This document shows, one piece after another, positions 1 to 9,816 of a stretch of 64,000 bases of DNA. The DNA is from Verrucomicrobiaceae bacterium (lineage in GTDB: Bacteria > Verrucomicrobiota > Verrucomicrobiia > Verrucomicrobiales > Akkermansiaceae). Positions within the stretch are counted from its first letter, which is position 1; each line of letters begins with the position of its first letter. A program made the position numbers and the translations under genes. The notes below the pieces were generated by a model. The model did not search any database, had not been told where the DNA came from, and saw only the letters and a program-made list of their open reading frames with translations. Location: the NCBI GenBank assembly GCA_027486655.1, contig JAIXOR010000003.1, positions 82,951 through 146,950 on the forward strand, written 5' to 3'.

Positions 1-873
1 GGCAAAGCGGACGCGGACCTTGGCGCCCGCAGCGGCACGACCCCAGACGGGCAGCGGCACATCACGCTGGAGCACCATGTGATCTCCGAACACCGCAGGA
101 AGCCAAAGATCGTCGGGCAGGAGGAGTTTTCCCAGATCGCTGCCCTCCAGGGTCCGAAGCGCAGCGGCCACTGCATCCGCATGGAATTCCGCACCGGCAG
201 CCGCCGTGTGAGTGTGGTCCGCTCCGGCAAAGTTCTTCGCCGTTTCCTCCCGACCGATGGCGTCGTAACGGTCGCAGAGGATCGTGTGGAGATCGATGCA
301 GGGCACGCCTTCCTCTTCCGCAACCTTCTTCGCCCAATCAACGTGACCGTCTCTTGAGCGCGTGATTCGCCCATCCTTCCAGATGTTCCGCGGGATCGGG
401 GTGACGAGGATCGGCGAGACGCCCTTGGATTTGGCACCGCGGATGTAGTTGCGAAGATACCAGCCGAAACTGCGCACGGTCTCCGGCTTGCCGTCGGTCT
501 TGCGGATGATGTCCTCGGTTTCCTCGCCGGTGCCGCGGAGCGAGGCGCGGCACCGGTCGTCATTGAGCGGCCCGCCGTCGTTGTGCCCGAACTGGATCAG
601 CAGATGATCCCCCGTTTTGAAATGGGCCATCACCGCGTCCCAGCGGCCTTCGGTGAGGAAAGTGCGGGAACTGCGCCCTCCGATCGCGCGGTTGACGACC
701 GTGGTTTTTGCCGGATCGAAACGGGCGACCAGCGGATCCCCCCAGCCCATTTGGCCGGCGGTGCTGTTGCGCACGGTCGAGTCGCCGATGATGAATACCG
801 TCGGCTTGGCGGGAGACAGTGCGGCCATCGCGAAAAACGCGGCGGCGAAGGCAAGAAAACGAGAACCCGACAT
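1..873 (-). CDS. SGNH/GDSL hydrolase (rhamnogalacturonan acetylesterase-like) continuing into a sialate O-acetylesterase-like region; runs off left edge
   Basis: Minus-strand reading from ATG at 873: MSGSRFLAFAAAFFAMAALSPAKPTVFIIGDSTVRN...IQFGHNDGG...; continues in frame to LLLPDDLWLPAVFGDHMVLQRDVPLPVWGRAAAGAKVRVRFA. Not in the ORF track because it has no stop inside the window. Confidence 0.85.
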   Translation of the reverse strand, partial: MSGSRFLAFAAAFFAMAALSPAKPTVFIIGDSTVRNSTAGQMGWGDPLVARFDPAKTTVVNRAIGGRSSRTFLTEGRWDAVMAHFKTGDHLLIQFGHNDGGPLNDDRCRASLRGTGEETEDIIRKTDGKPETVRSFGWYLRNYIRGAKSKGVSPILVTPIPRNIWKDGRITRSRDGHVDWAKKVAEEEGVPCIDLHTILCDRYDAIGREETAKNFAGADHTHTAAAGAEFHADAVAAALRTLEGSDLGKLLLPDDLWLPAVFGDHMVLQRDVPLPVWGRAAAGAKVRVRFA

Positions 874-924
874 GAGAACCAAAATATCGTCAGCGCGGAC
901 CGGGCTGTCCTTCACCCAAACGGA

Positions 925-1971
925 TTAACCACCCGGACCGACTGGAGCCCTGCCGGCCGATCCACGGAGCTCCAGACGGGAGGCCCGCTCGAAGAAATCC
1001 GCGGGATCCCCGCCGCATTCGCGCAGCAATTGGTGAAAGGCCGGCTCATGTTCCTGATAGGTGAGGATGGACACCAGGTGCGCGTTGTTGAGCTCCCCTT
1101 CCAGCCAGGATTCGAGCCCCCGGCCTCCCCATTCCCGGCGGAGATTCCGGAGCACGTCCTGCAGCCCACTCAGGATCCGGGACTTTTCGCGGCGCATCGC
1201 CGCGGGCCGCAGCTTCGAGGCATAGAGCGCCTCCAGGCGCCCCCGGGTTCTGGCGATTTCCTGATAGAACCGCTCCCGGCGCAGCACCAGCCCGGCATAT
1301 CGCCTGAGGTCCCGCTGCCGCCCTTGATGGATGAGCCAGCGTTTCACCCCGTCCTCGGCATAGGCCGTGGCGAGGGCCTCGTTGAATGCGGTGTCTCCCT
1401 TCCGGAAAAGCCGCCGATGGGTCAACTCGTGGAAAACGAGCTCCGCCAGATCGATCTCCGGATACGTCGCAAAGCAGTTCAATACCGGATCGTGGAACCA
1501 GCCGAGGGTCGAGTAGGCATCCACCCCGCCCACCACCACGTCGAGCCCTTGCTCGCGCATCCGCCTTGCCGCGTCCTGCGCATCGGCCTCGCAGAAAAAC
1601 CCGCGGTAGTCCAGCCGCCCGAGCGTGGGATACCACCAGGTCTTCGGCTCCAGCGAGAACTCCGGCGCGGCATAAAGCACCCACGTCACATGCTCCCGCC
1701 CGAGGTCCGCATAGGTGCCGTAGCTCTCGTCCCCGGGAAGCCCGAGATGGCCGCTTGCAAACGCGCGCATCCCCTGCACCACCGTGAGTTTCCGGCGCAG
1801 CTCCACGGATGTGCCCGGATCCGCCAGCACCTGCGGGATTGGCCTGCTGCGCGACATCACCTCCCACTGGCCCCGCGCCGCCTGGGCGTAGAATTCCACC
1901 GTCCCACACGAGGAAAGGGCCAGCGCGGGAAGCACCCACACCATCAGGGAACGAAGCACGCGTTTCTCCAT
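925..1971 (-). CDS. predicted lipoprotein aminopeptidase (COG4324-like)
   Basis: Signal/lipobox MEKRVLRSLMVWVLPALALSSCG and metalloprotease-like LAELVFHELTHRRLF...FNEALATAYAEDG. Start trimmed from the 2052 ORF. Confidence 0.8.
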   Translation of the reverse strand: MEKRVLRSLMVWVLPALALSSCGTVEFYAQAARGQWEVMSRSRPIPQVLADPGTSVELRRKLTVVQGMRAFASGHLGLPGDESYGTYADLGREHVTWVLYAAPEFSLEPKTWWYPTLGRLDYRGFFCEADAQDAARRMREQGLDVVVGGVDAYSTLGWFHDPVLNCFATYPEIDLAELVFHELTHRRLFRKGDTAFNEALATAYAEDGVKRWLIHQGRQRDLRRYAGLVLRRERFYQEIARTRGRLEALYASKLRPAAMRREKSRILSGLQDVLRNLRREWGGRGLESWLEGELNNAHLVSILTYQEHEPAFHQLLRECGGDPADFFERASRLELRGSAGRAPVGPGG

Positions 1972-2066
1972 CGGCCCGCAGTCTCCCACGTCCGCCTCTC
2001 CGCCGCAAAAGCAAAACCGCGCCGATCGCCTTGCCTTGGCGCGCGGAAACACCGAGTCTCCACCCC

Positions 2067-3203
2067 ATGAGCCAGAACGTGGTTTCCCTCCTCCAACAAC
2101 TCGTGCGCATTCCTTCGGTCAATCCGGACAACGCCCCGGGCACCGACCGCATCGGTGAGGAAACCCTCGCCATCTTCCTCTCCGGCTGGCTGGAATCCAT
2201 CGGCGCGGAAGTCACCCTCGAAGAGATCCGCCCCGGCCGCCCCAACCTGATCGCCCGCTTCGCCCCGCTCGACGGCCGCCCGCGCATCCTGCTCGGTCCT
2301 CACCTCGACACCGTCGGCGTCGGCGGCATGACCATCGATCCTTTTGCCGCGGACCTCCGCGACGGCAAACTCTGGGGCCGCGGGGCCTCGGACACCAAGG
2401 GCCCCATGGCCGCCATGCTCTGGGCCCTCCATGAAAACCGAGACCTCCTCGCCACCCTGCCCGTGGCCGTCGATTTCGTCGCCTTCATGGGTGAGGAATC
2501 CGGCCAGTGGGGATCCCGCCACTTTGTGAAACACCACGGCGCGCTCTATCAGTTCGCGCTCGTCGGCGAGCCGACGTCCATGGAGACCGTCCACGTCACC
2601 AAGGGCTCGCTCTGGGCCACCCTCCGCGCCACCGGCCGCGCCGCCCACAGCTCGATGCCTGAAAAGGGCGACAACGCCATCCTCAAGCTCGCCCGCAGCA
2701 TCGATCGGCTCGATTCCCACCTCGGCGCCCATCTCGCCGGATTCACCCACCCCGTGCTCGGCCGCTCCACCCTCAACCTCGGCGTCATCCGCGGCGGATC
2801 CCGGCCCAACATCGTGCCGGATCTCGCCGAGGCCGAGCTCGACATCCGCATCACCCCCAGCCTCTCCGCCGCCGGGGGCGCGCTCCAGGCCCTCGCCGAG
2901 GCCATTGAGAACCACGCCCTGCCCGTGGAAATCGTGAAACCCCACGAAAACCCACCCATGGAGACCCCGCTCGCCCACCCGATGGTCCAGCGCCTGCTCG
3001 CCCAGGGATCGAAACCCGCCGGCGCCCCCTGGTTTTCGGATGCCGCCCACCTCTCCCACGGCGGCGTGCCCTCGGTCTGCATCGGCCCGGGATCCATCGA
3101 GCAAGCCCACACCGCAGACGAATTCATCGAGCTCTCCGCCCTCGAACAGGGTGCCGACTTCTTTACCGCATTCATCCGCGGGCTCGCCGGAGGTCCGGCT
3201 TGA
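2067..3203 (+). CDS. M20-family peptidase (acetylornithine deacetylase / succinyl-diaminopimelate desuccinylase-like)
   Basis: MSQNVVSLLQQLVRIPSVNP...LLGPHLDTVG...LWGRGASDTKG...FMGEESG motifs of M20 peptidases. Confidence 0.88.
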   Translation: MSQNVVSLLQQLVRIPSVNPDNAPGTDRIGEETLAIFLSGWLESIGAEVTLEEIRPGRPNLIARFAPLDGRPRILLGPHLDTVGVGGMTIDPFAADLRDGKLWGRGASDTKGPMAAMLWALHENRDLLATLPVAVDFVAFMGEESGQWGSRHFVKHHGALYQFALVGEPTSMETVHVTKGSLWATLRATGRAAHSSMPEKGDNAILKLARSIDRLDSHLGAHLAGFTHPVLGRSTLNLGVIRGGSRPNIVPDLAEAELDIRITPSLSAAGGALQALAEAIENHALPVEIVKPHENPPMETPLAHPMVQRLLAQGSKPAGAPWFSDAAHLSHGGVPSVCIGPGSIEQAHTADEFIELSALEQGADFFTAFIRGLAGGPA

Positions 3204-3318
3204 TCCCGCCCCGCGAAGCCGCACGCCGCGCCGCTTCGCCCGATTTTTCGCCGGTGCTTCAAAAATCCGAAAAATCCCGTTGCCAAGCGCGGAGCCCGAT
3301 CATTAACCTCCCCGCAGC

Positions 3319-3750
3319 ATGAAAAAACTCCTCGTCATCGCTGGCGCACTCGCCTCTCTGACCGTCTTCGTTTCGGCAGACATCCACGCGCCTCCGGGTT
3401 CGACCTACACGGCCGAGCGCAAACTGGGCCGCGCCCTCAGCAACATCGTTTACGGCTTCATGGAGATCCCCGAGCAAATCGTCCGCAAGGGCGAGACCTA
3501 CGGTCGCAAGGCCGGTTGGAGCTACGGCGCTGTTGACGGCACCAGCCGTGCTCTTCGCCGCCTCGGATACGGATTCTACGAGCTGGTGACCTTCACCTGC
3601 CCGACCTATCGCGGCACCTTCAAGCCTCCCTACGAGCGCTGCGGCCAGGACAACCGAATCGAGATGAACGTGCACGACGGCCTCTCCGAGTTCCCGCCGG
3701 AGCTTGGTTTCGAGACCTACTTCGACCACTCCCGCACTCAGAAGTTCTGA
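3319..3750 (+). CDS. TIGR04073-like exosortase system-associated secreted protein
   Basis: Signal peptide then YTAERKLGRALSNIVYGFMEIPEQIVRKGE...GYGFYELVTFTCPTYRGTFKPPY, resembling the TIGR04073 family. Confidence 0.75.
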   Translation: MKKLLVIAGALASLTVFVSADIHAPPGSTYTAERKLGRALSNIVYGFMEIPEQIVRKGETYGRKAGWSYGAVDGTSRALRRLGYGFYELVTFTCPTYRGTFKPPYERCGQDNRIEMNVHDGLSEFPPELGFETYFDHSRTQKF

Positions 3751-3782
3751 TCCCGCGGGACCCAAGGGTCCGCTTCTTTCCA

Positions 3783-3818
3783 AAACCCGCCGACTCCCTG
3801 CGAGACGGCGGGTTTTTT
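3783..3818 (+). terminator. Rho-independent terminator
   Basis: AAAACCCGCC-GACTCCCTGCGAGAC-GGCGGGTTTTTT hairpin with T tract, just after the 3750 stop. Confidence 0.8.
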
Positions 3819-3909
3819 GTGTTCATCGCACCATCACGGTCGAGCCACCTGCGGAAACCAAGCCCCACCGCTCAAGACCCCGATTCACGAAACCCGGAGA
3901 TCCCCGGGC

Positions 3910-5820
3910 TCATGGACTCTCCGGACGGTCGCGCCACTTCTTTTTCCACTCCGGCACCTTCGGCTTGAACGTGGAGGCGGGCAGTTCGTCGTCGAATTCG
4001 ATGCGCTGCCCCATCCCGCGCAGCAGATTGCGGATCTCCTTGGCCTCTTCCAGCAGCTCCACCATCCGCTCCGGGGACAGCCCGGGCTCCTTGAGTGCCG
4101 CCTTCACCGCCGCGTCCCGCCGCTGCAGCACCACCCCGGACAGAAGCGCCAGCGAGTGCTCCGCCGCCTGCATTCCGTCCATCGGCGCGCCCTCAAGCGC
4201 CGTCTCCCGCTCCAAGGCGAGGCGATCGGCATCAGGAAGCGTCCCCAAAAAAGCATTCACCGCCGCCGCCGAGCCAGGATCCGGGGCCGCCGCAAGAATC
4301 GACTCCAACAAGGGAATCCCCTCCAGCCAACGCGCGGCCTCATGCAGCGTCTCGAACTGCTCGCCCAACAAATGCTGCGCCGGCGCCGATGTCAGCGCCA
4401 GATGACACAGGAAAGCCACGATCCGATGCATCGGCGTGGGCTCCACCGGACCCTCTGGCCCCGCCGCCGGATCCGCCGCCGTCACCCGCGCCGCCCGCTG
4501 GGGCTTCGCCTTGAGCTTGGCGATCGCCTCCCGCAGCGAGGTCGCCGAGGTCTGAAGGTGGGTGGCCACCACATTGATCTGGTTTTCCCGCGCGGCGAAA
4601 TCACTCACCAGCGCCAGCATTTCGGCGCACTCGGTAAGGGCCGACGCCCGGCCCGCCGCGCTGTCGAGCACCCCCGTCGCCCGGGCATGCTCCAGCTTGA
4701 AGTCGAAAAACTCCCGCGCCCCGGCCAGCAACTCGCGGAACGCCTCCGCCCCCTGCGCCTTGAGGAAACTGTCCGGATCCTCACCCGCCGGCATCGTCAC
4801 CACCCGCACCGACAGCCCGTCCTGCACCAACTCCCGGAATCCACGCTCGGAGGCCGCCAGGCCCGCCTTGTCCGCATCGTAGCACAACAGCACGTTCTGC
4901 GTGTAGCGCCTCAACAGCTTGGCATGCTCGCGGTTCAAGGCCGTGCCCTGCGTGGCGATGGCATGCTCGATCCCGCTCTCATGGCAGGCGATCACATCCA
5001 GCTGCCCCTCGCAGAGCAGGGCCGCCTTTTCCTTCAATATCGCCTTCTTCGCCCGATCCAGCGCAAACAAGACCCGCGACTTCACAAACAACGCGGTTTC
5101 CGGCGAGTTCACATACTTCCCGCTGTTCGGATCCTCCCGCAACTGCCGCCCGCTGAAGCCGATCACATCGCCGATCTCGTTGCGGATCGGAAACATCAAA
5201 CGGTCCCGGAACCTCACCCGGATGCCCGACCGCGGATTGCTCTCCTCCCGCAGATAGCACATCCCGGAATCCACCAGCTCCCGCCCCGTGAACTTCCGCG
5301 AACGCGCCCAATCCAGAAACACCTGCGCGTTTTCCGGCATCCAGCCGATCGTCCAGCGCTCCGCCATCTCCCGGCCGAATCCGCGCGACTTCAAATACGC
5401 CCGCGCATGGCCGGCCTCCGGCGACTTCATCACCAACTCGTGCATGAACTGCGCCGCCTCCCGGTGCAGGTCCAGCAGCCGCCCCTTGCTCTTCCGCCGC
5501 TGGTCCGCCTCCGGATCCGCCTCCTCCTCCCGGATCTGCACGCCCGAGCGCTGCGCCAGCCTCCTCACCGCCTCCATGAACGGCAGATTCTCGTAATCCC
5601 GCACAAACGAAATCGCATCCCCGCCCTTGCCACAGCCGAAACACTTGAAGCTCTGCCGCGCCGGATTCACGTAAAACGACGGCGACTTCTCGTTGTGAAA
5701 CGGACAATTCGCCCGGAACTGCGCCCCGGCCCGCTTCAACGGCACATACGAGTTGATCAGATCGACGATGTCCGTCGCGCTGAGAACCTGCTCGATGCTT
5801 TCCTTGGGAATCGTGGCCAC
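3910..5820 (-). CDS. dnaG: DNA primase
   Basis: IPKESIEQVLSATDIVDLINSYVPLKRAGAQFRANCPFHNEKSPSFYVNPARQSFKCFGCGKGGDAISFV zinc-binding and primase core. GTG start at 5820 is likely (ORF extends to 5889). Confidence 0.95.
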   Translation of the reverse strand: MATIPKESIEQVLSATDIVDLINSYVPLKRAGAQFRANCPFHNEKSPSFYVNPARQSFKCFGCGKGGDAISFVRDYENLPFMEAVRRLAQRSGVQIREEEADPEADQRRKSKGRLLDLHREAAQFMHELVMKSPEAGHARAYLKSRGFGREMAERWTIGWMPENAQVFLDWARSRKFTGRELVDSGMCYLREESNPRSGIRVRFRDRLMFPIRNEIGDVIGFSGRQLREDPNSGKYVNSPETALFVKSRVLFALDRAKKAILKEKAALLCEGQLDVIACHESGIEHAIATQGTALNREHAKLLRRYTQNVLLCYDADKAGLAASERGFRELVQDGLSVRVVTMPAGEDPDSFLKAQGAEAFRELLAGAREFFDFKLEHARATGVLDSAAGRASALTECAEMLALVSDFAARENQINVVATHLQTSATSLREAIAKLKAKPQRAARVTAADPAAGPEGPVEPTPMHRIVAFLCHLALTSAPAQHLLGEQFETLHEAARWLEGIPLLESILAAAPDPGSAAAVNAFLGTLPDADRLALERETALEGAPMDGMQAAEHSLALLSGVVLQRRDAAVKAALKEPGLSPERMVELLEEAKEIRNLLRGMGQRIEFDDELPASTFKPKVPEWKKKWRDRPESP

Positions 5821-5974
5821 GTGATTGCGCTGCGGCGAAACCCTAGCCCCCCCACCCCACCCGGCAAGATCCCAAAAAACGAAAATCACCCACCCGCCAC
5901 CGAATTACTTGCCAAGCCCCCGCCCGCCACGTAAACCTCCCGCCCGGCCGCTTCCCAGTGGCCCCTCACATCCA

Positions 5975-6049
5975 GCGCGCTTAGCTCAGTGGTAGAGCAC
6001 ATCCTTCACACGGATGGGGTCGCAGGTTCGAACCCTGCAGCGCGCACCA
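5975..6049 (+). tRNA. tRNA-Val (anticodon CAC), CCA encoded
   Basis: GCGCGCT..AGCGCGC acceptor stem, stem CATCC / loop TTCACAC / GGATG, GGTTCGAACC T-arm, ACCA 3' end. Confidence 0.93.
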
Positions 6050-6533
6050 TCCTTCCCCGTTCCCAAGGATGCCCCCGCCCGCATAGCTCAGGGAAGACGT
6101 CACACCCGACGGCTCGGCCACCTCCGGAACCCGGCCCGTCAAGCCGGCCTCGAACCCATCATCGCACCCAGCGATGGACGGAATGCAAAGCTCAAGGAAT
6201 CCCCTTCCAAGTCCTCACGGATCGCTGACCACTTCCTCCACCCGCTTCCTCGTCGCCCTGCCATCCGTAGAAAAACTCCGCCACTCCCTCGAAGCCGACC
6301 GCAAACGCATCGAAAGCCTCATGGCACTACCCAAATCAAAAACCCAAAATCAACAATCCTCAATCGTCAATCCGCTCTCTTCCCCTAGCCAAAACCTCCC
6401 GCTCATTCACCCTAAGCTCTGCAATTTTAGCTTCTAAGCTTTTCGAATTTCAGCATTTACCTCCTAAGCTCCTCCCCACGAAGGACCGGAAATGGTGGTG
6501 AGCGGCGAATGGGTGGGCACCATCGACTAAACC

Positions 6534-7229
6534 ATGAACCGGAGCGGAAATCGACATCCGCTTGACGGAGCTTCTGCTGAGAGTACTTCCTACTTGCCCG
6601 GAGTGAATTCACCTTCCCAATCCTTGTGTCTTGATATGGCATTGGGCCATCATTTCGATAGACCACCAACCTTTCGCGATGCGCTTCGTGATCTCCTTAA
6701 TCCTATCCTCGATTCGTTGAAGGAAATGACGGATGAGCCAGCAGTCCAGTCAAAAGCAATGCGGGAAATGGCGAGCGCTTGCAGCCCTGCATCCAACCGC
6801 ATGGCCTTGATTCGATTGAGTGAGAAAATGGAGGATCTCATCGATGGCAGGATTACAGGAAATTTGACCCATGCGCTCGAAGCCGACATCAACCGGTTAT
6901 CCGATACACTCGACGCACTCAGAAAGTCTTCAAACGACTATGCTGGCTTCCTTGAGCCATACGGAGGCGTTGGAGGCCTGGTTCGACTTGTCATGGAGAC
7001 GGGAACTCAACCGTGGAACTTTTTGACAGGCATTGCGGGCAAGCACCCGTTCCAAATCCGCCGCAGAGAGTTGGAGGCTCCATTCGATACGGCGCTTGAA
7101 GAATTCTTCGACGCTTTTCAATCTCTGGTGCTCGCCTTTGAATCCATGCTATCCCGCCATACAGGCAAGCACTTCAGTTTCAGAGGAGCATACGAACACA
7201 CCGTTCGTGATTCAAAGCCCGAAGCCTGA
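6534..7229 (+). CDS. hypothetical helical protein preceding the MBL-fold gene
   Basis: 231-aa ORF without a recognised family; stop is 4 nt before a GTG start of the MBL gene. Confidence 0.6.
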   Translation: MNRSGNRHPLDGASAESTSYLPGVNSPSQSLCLDMALGHHFDRPPTFRDALRDLLNPILDSLKEMTDEPAVQSKAMREMASACSPASNRMALIRLSEKMEDLIDGRITGNLTHALEADINRLSDTLDALRKSSNDYAGFLEPYGGVGGLVRLVMETGTQPWNFLTGIAGKHPFQIRRRELEAPFDTALEEFFDAFQSLVLAFESMLSRHTGKHFSFRGAYEHTVRDSKPEA

Positions 7230-7233
7230 TCCT

Positions 7234-8595
7234 GTGCCGCTGCATTTCAATTTCCAATATAGATTCCACCCTGCGGGCCAGGGCATCTTTGCAAGCGGCA
7301 CCGTGCTGGCGCTGTCCGAAAGTGGTGAATCACCGCCGTTTCACTGGATTTTCGACTGTGGTTCCACTGCGCCAACTGTCCTTATACCAATCGTTGAACG
7401 GTACCGGGATTTTATTCTCAGCGGGCATCTTGATCTGCTCTGCATCTCGCACTTCGACAAGGATCACGTCAGCGGGCTTGGTGATCTGCTGAAGGATCTT
7501 GATGTCGATACGGTCGTCATGCCCTATTGGTCGCCCATCGAGCGGCTCATCGTCGCTGCGTCCGTAAAGAATCCCGGTGGCGAATACATCGAGTTATTGG
7601 GAAACCCCGTCGCCTTCGTATTGGAGCGGGCACGCTCCATCCGCCGGATTGTAATTGTTGGTGGCCCCGGCGATGTCCCATCCGAAGCCCCCGTTGGCGA
7701 CCGACCACCTATTCTGAGAGATGAAGGCGAACGAGGCCCTCACCCTTACTTTCGGGATAGCACATGAAATATAAAGTTTGATGATCGGGAGCATCCTATC
7801 AGAAATTCACTGTCCGAGGAGACCGTAGATTTTGCGAAGGGGCTTGGCGTCGTTCTCCAGGCCTTTGGCTCTCAGGTGATGGGAGTGGCTTCATGCCATA
7901 TCGCGAATGCCGATTGGGAGTTCCTTTTTCACCACAAGCCAATCGACCCTTCCCTGGTCAACTCAATCAGGGACAAGATCAATGCCCGAGTCCGCTCAGC
8001 CGGCACCATTACCTACCTGCTCAGTGACGCCGGTCATCGGAAGGCGATCCTGAAGGCCTACAAATCGCTGCTGCCTAAGGGTGAGTCAGTGAACTCCACC
8101 AGCCTCTGCGTTTACAGCGGTCCAGTTCTTGACCGGCTTCAGGATTGCTGGATTTCCAACCCCTCGCCTTTGCCCATTATTGGACAATTCGACCGTTCGT
8201 TCAGGCGGCATTCCCCTCCAAATCGAGGCCCTGTCTCAATTCTCTACACCGGCGACGCTGATTTTAAGATCCGGACGAATCGTCTGGACCTCCATGACTT
8301 TCTGACCCCGCAACGCTGGGCGAACATCGCCATACTGCAAATTCCCCACCACGGTTCCCGGAACAACTGGGAAATTGGTTCATCCGGCGACTTTTCACAC
8401 ATGGATTCCGTGTTCTGTGCCGATGAAACCCACCGGACTTTCAAGCACCCCCACCGCGAGGTCGTTCTCGATCTGATCCACAGTGGCCCGCTCCTCGCCA
8501 ACAAGTCCATCGGATGGTCTTGGCAGGGCGGAGCGGTGTTCGCGCCAGAAAACCTAAACCCTCCTGCTCTTCACCATTCGGCGGGTATTTTCTGA
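7234..8595 (+). pseudogene. MBL-fold (ComEC/Rec2-like) hydrolase interrupted by one in-frame TGA at 7765-7767
   Basis: N-terminal part has LLCISHFDKDHVSGLGDLL; C-terminal part in the same frame has ILYTGDADFK...AILQIPHHGSRNN...TFKHPHREVV. Both halves are frame 1 and the only break is TGA 7765-7767. Confidence 0.75.
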
Positions 8596-8674
8596 GCCAT
8601 TGATGAATATCCGGTTGATTTATTGCTCATGAAAACCATGATTCGTGACGAATATCGCCCCCGCCCCATGACTC

Positions 8675-9793
8675 ATGCACTGGACTTGGCAAGATCCTGA
8701 TTGGCCGAATTTCCGCTACCAGGCCTCCGCATTGGAGGACTTGGAAGACCGGTTTTTGCATCAATCCGGCGTGTTTCGTGGCAGCATCGCCCATGTCCAG
8801 AGCGATGAAAAGGCGCAGCTCACCGTGCAATGGATCACGGAAGAAGCCCACCAAACCTCTGAAATCGAAGGCGAATTGCTCAACCGCGACAGCCTTCAGT
8901 CGTCCATTCGCAGGCATTTTGGCCTGGCGACGGATCACCGGCGCATTCCGCCGGCGGAAGCTGGCATCGCGGAGATGATGATGGAGTTGTATCAGGGCCA
9001 TGCCGCGCCACTCACCCACGAGCGGCTTTTCTCATGGCACCGCTCCCTCACCCATGGCAGGCGCGACCTGCGGGAGGTGGGCTGCTACCGCAGTGGCGGC
9101 GACCCCATGCAGGTGGTCTCGGGTCCCATCCATGAGCCGAAAGTTCATTTTGAGGCCCCGCCCGCCGCTTCCATGCCTGCGGAGATGGAGGCCTTTCTCG
9201 CCTGGTTCGTCCGCACCGCGCCGGGCGGAGAAACTCCGCTGCCCACGCTCACCCGCGCCGGGATCGCCCATCTCTATTTTGTCACCATCCACCCCTTTGA
9301 GGATGGGAATGGCCGCATCGCCCGAGCTCTTGCGGGAAAAGCCATCGCGGAAAACCTTGGCCATCCGGCCCTCGTGCCTCTCTCGCAAACCATCAATCGA
9401 GGGCGGAAAGAATACTACGCCCGCTTGCAGCAATCCAATCACAGCCTGGAAATCACCCCCTGGATCCGCTACTTCGCCCAGGTCGTGCTGGACGCACAGG
9501 CGCAGGCACAGGCGGATGTGGAGTTTCTCATCACTAAGACCCGTTTCTTCGATCTCCACCGCGGCCAGTTCAATGCCCGCCAGGAAAAAGCCCTCCTCCG
9601 CATGTTTCAGGAAGGCCCCGCGGGATTCACCGGTGGCCTCAGCGCAGAGAAATACATCCGCATCACCGGCACGTCCCGCCCCACCGCCACCCGGGATCTT
9701 CATGACCTCATGGAAAAATCCGCGCTCTACCGCACCGGCCAGCTCAAAGGCACCCGCTATCACCTTAATCTTCCCGTGACCCCGGCACTCTGA
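8675..9793 (+). CDS. Fic family protein with DUF4172-like N-terminus
   Basis: Fic motif HPFEDGNGRIAR; N-terminal TSEIEGE resembles the inhibitory (S/T)xxxE(G/N) motif; MHWTWQDPDWPNFRY N-terminus is DUF4172-like. Confidence 0.92.
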   Translation: MHWTWQDPDWPNFRYQASALEDLEDRFLHQSGVFRGSIAHVQSDEKAQLTVQWITEEAHQTSEIEGELLNRDSLQSSIRRHFGLATDHRRIPPAEAGIAEMMMELYQGHAAPLTHERLFSWHRSLTHGRRDLREVGCYRSGGDPMQVVSGPIHEPKVHFEAPPAASMPAEMEAFLAWFVRTAPGGETPLPTLTRAGIAHLYFVTIHPFEDGNGRIARALAGKAIAENLGHPALVPLSQTINRGRKEYYARLQQSNHSLEITPWIRYFAQVVLDAQAQAQADVEFLITKTRFFDLHRGQFNARQEKALLRMFQEGPAGFTGGLSAEKYIRITGTSRPTATRDLHDLMEKSALYRTGQLKGTRYHLNLPVTPAL

Positions 9794-9816
9794 TTCCCTT
9801 TTATCTCACAGCCCCC

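Noticed and set aside
3817-5934. 705-aa plus-strand ORF
   Set aside because: Shadow of dnaG on the opposite strand; low-complexity Arg/Pro/His-rich translation with no recognisable domain.
7765-7800. Selenocysteine recoding at the MBL in-frame TGA
   Set aside because: Only a weak 4-bp stem (GATG..CATC) follows, no selenoprotein genes are visible in the window, and MBL hydrolases are not a selenoprotein family I know. Kept only as an unexplained stop.
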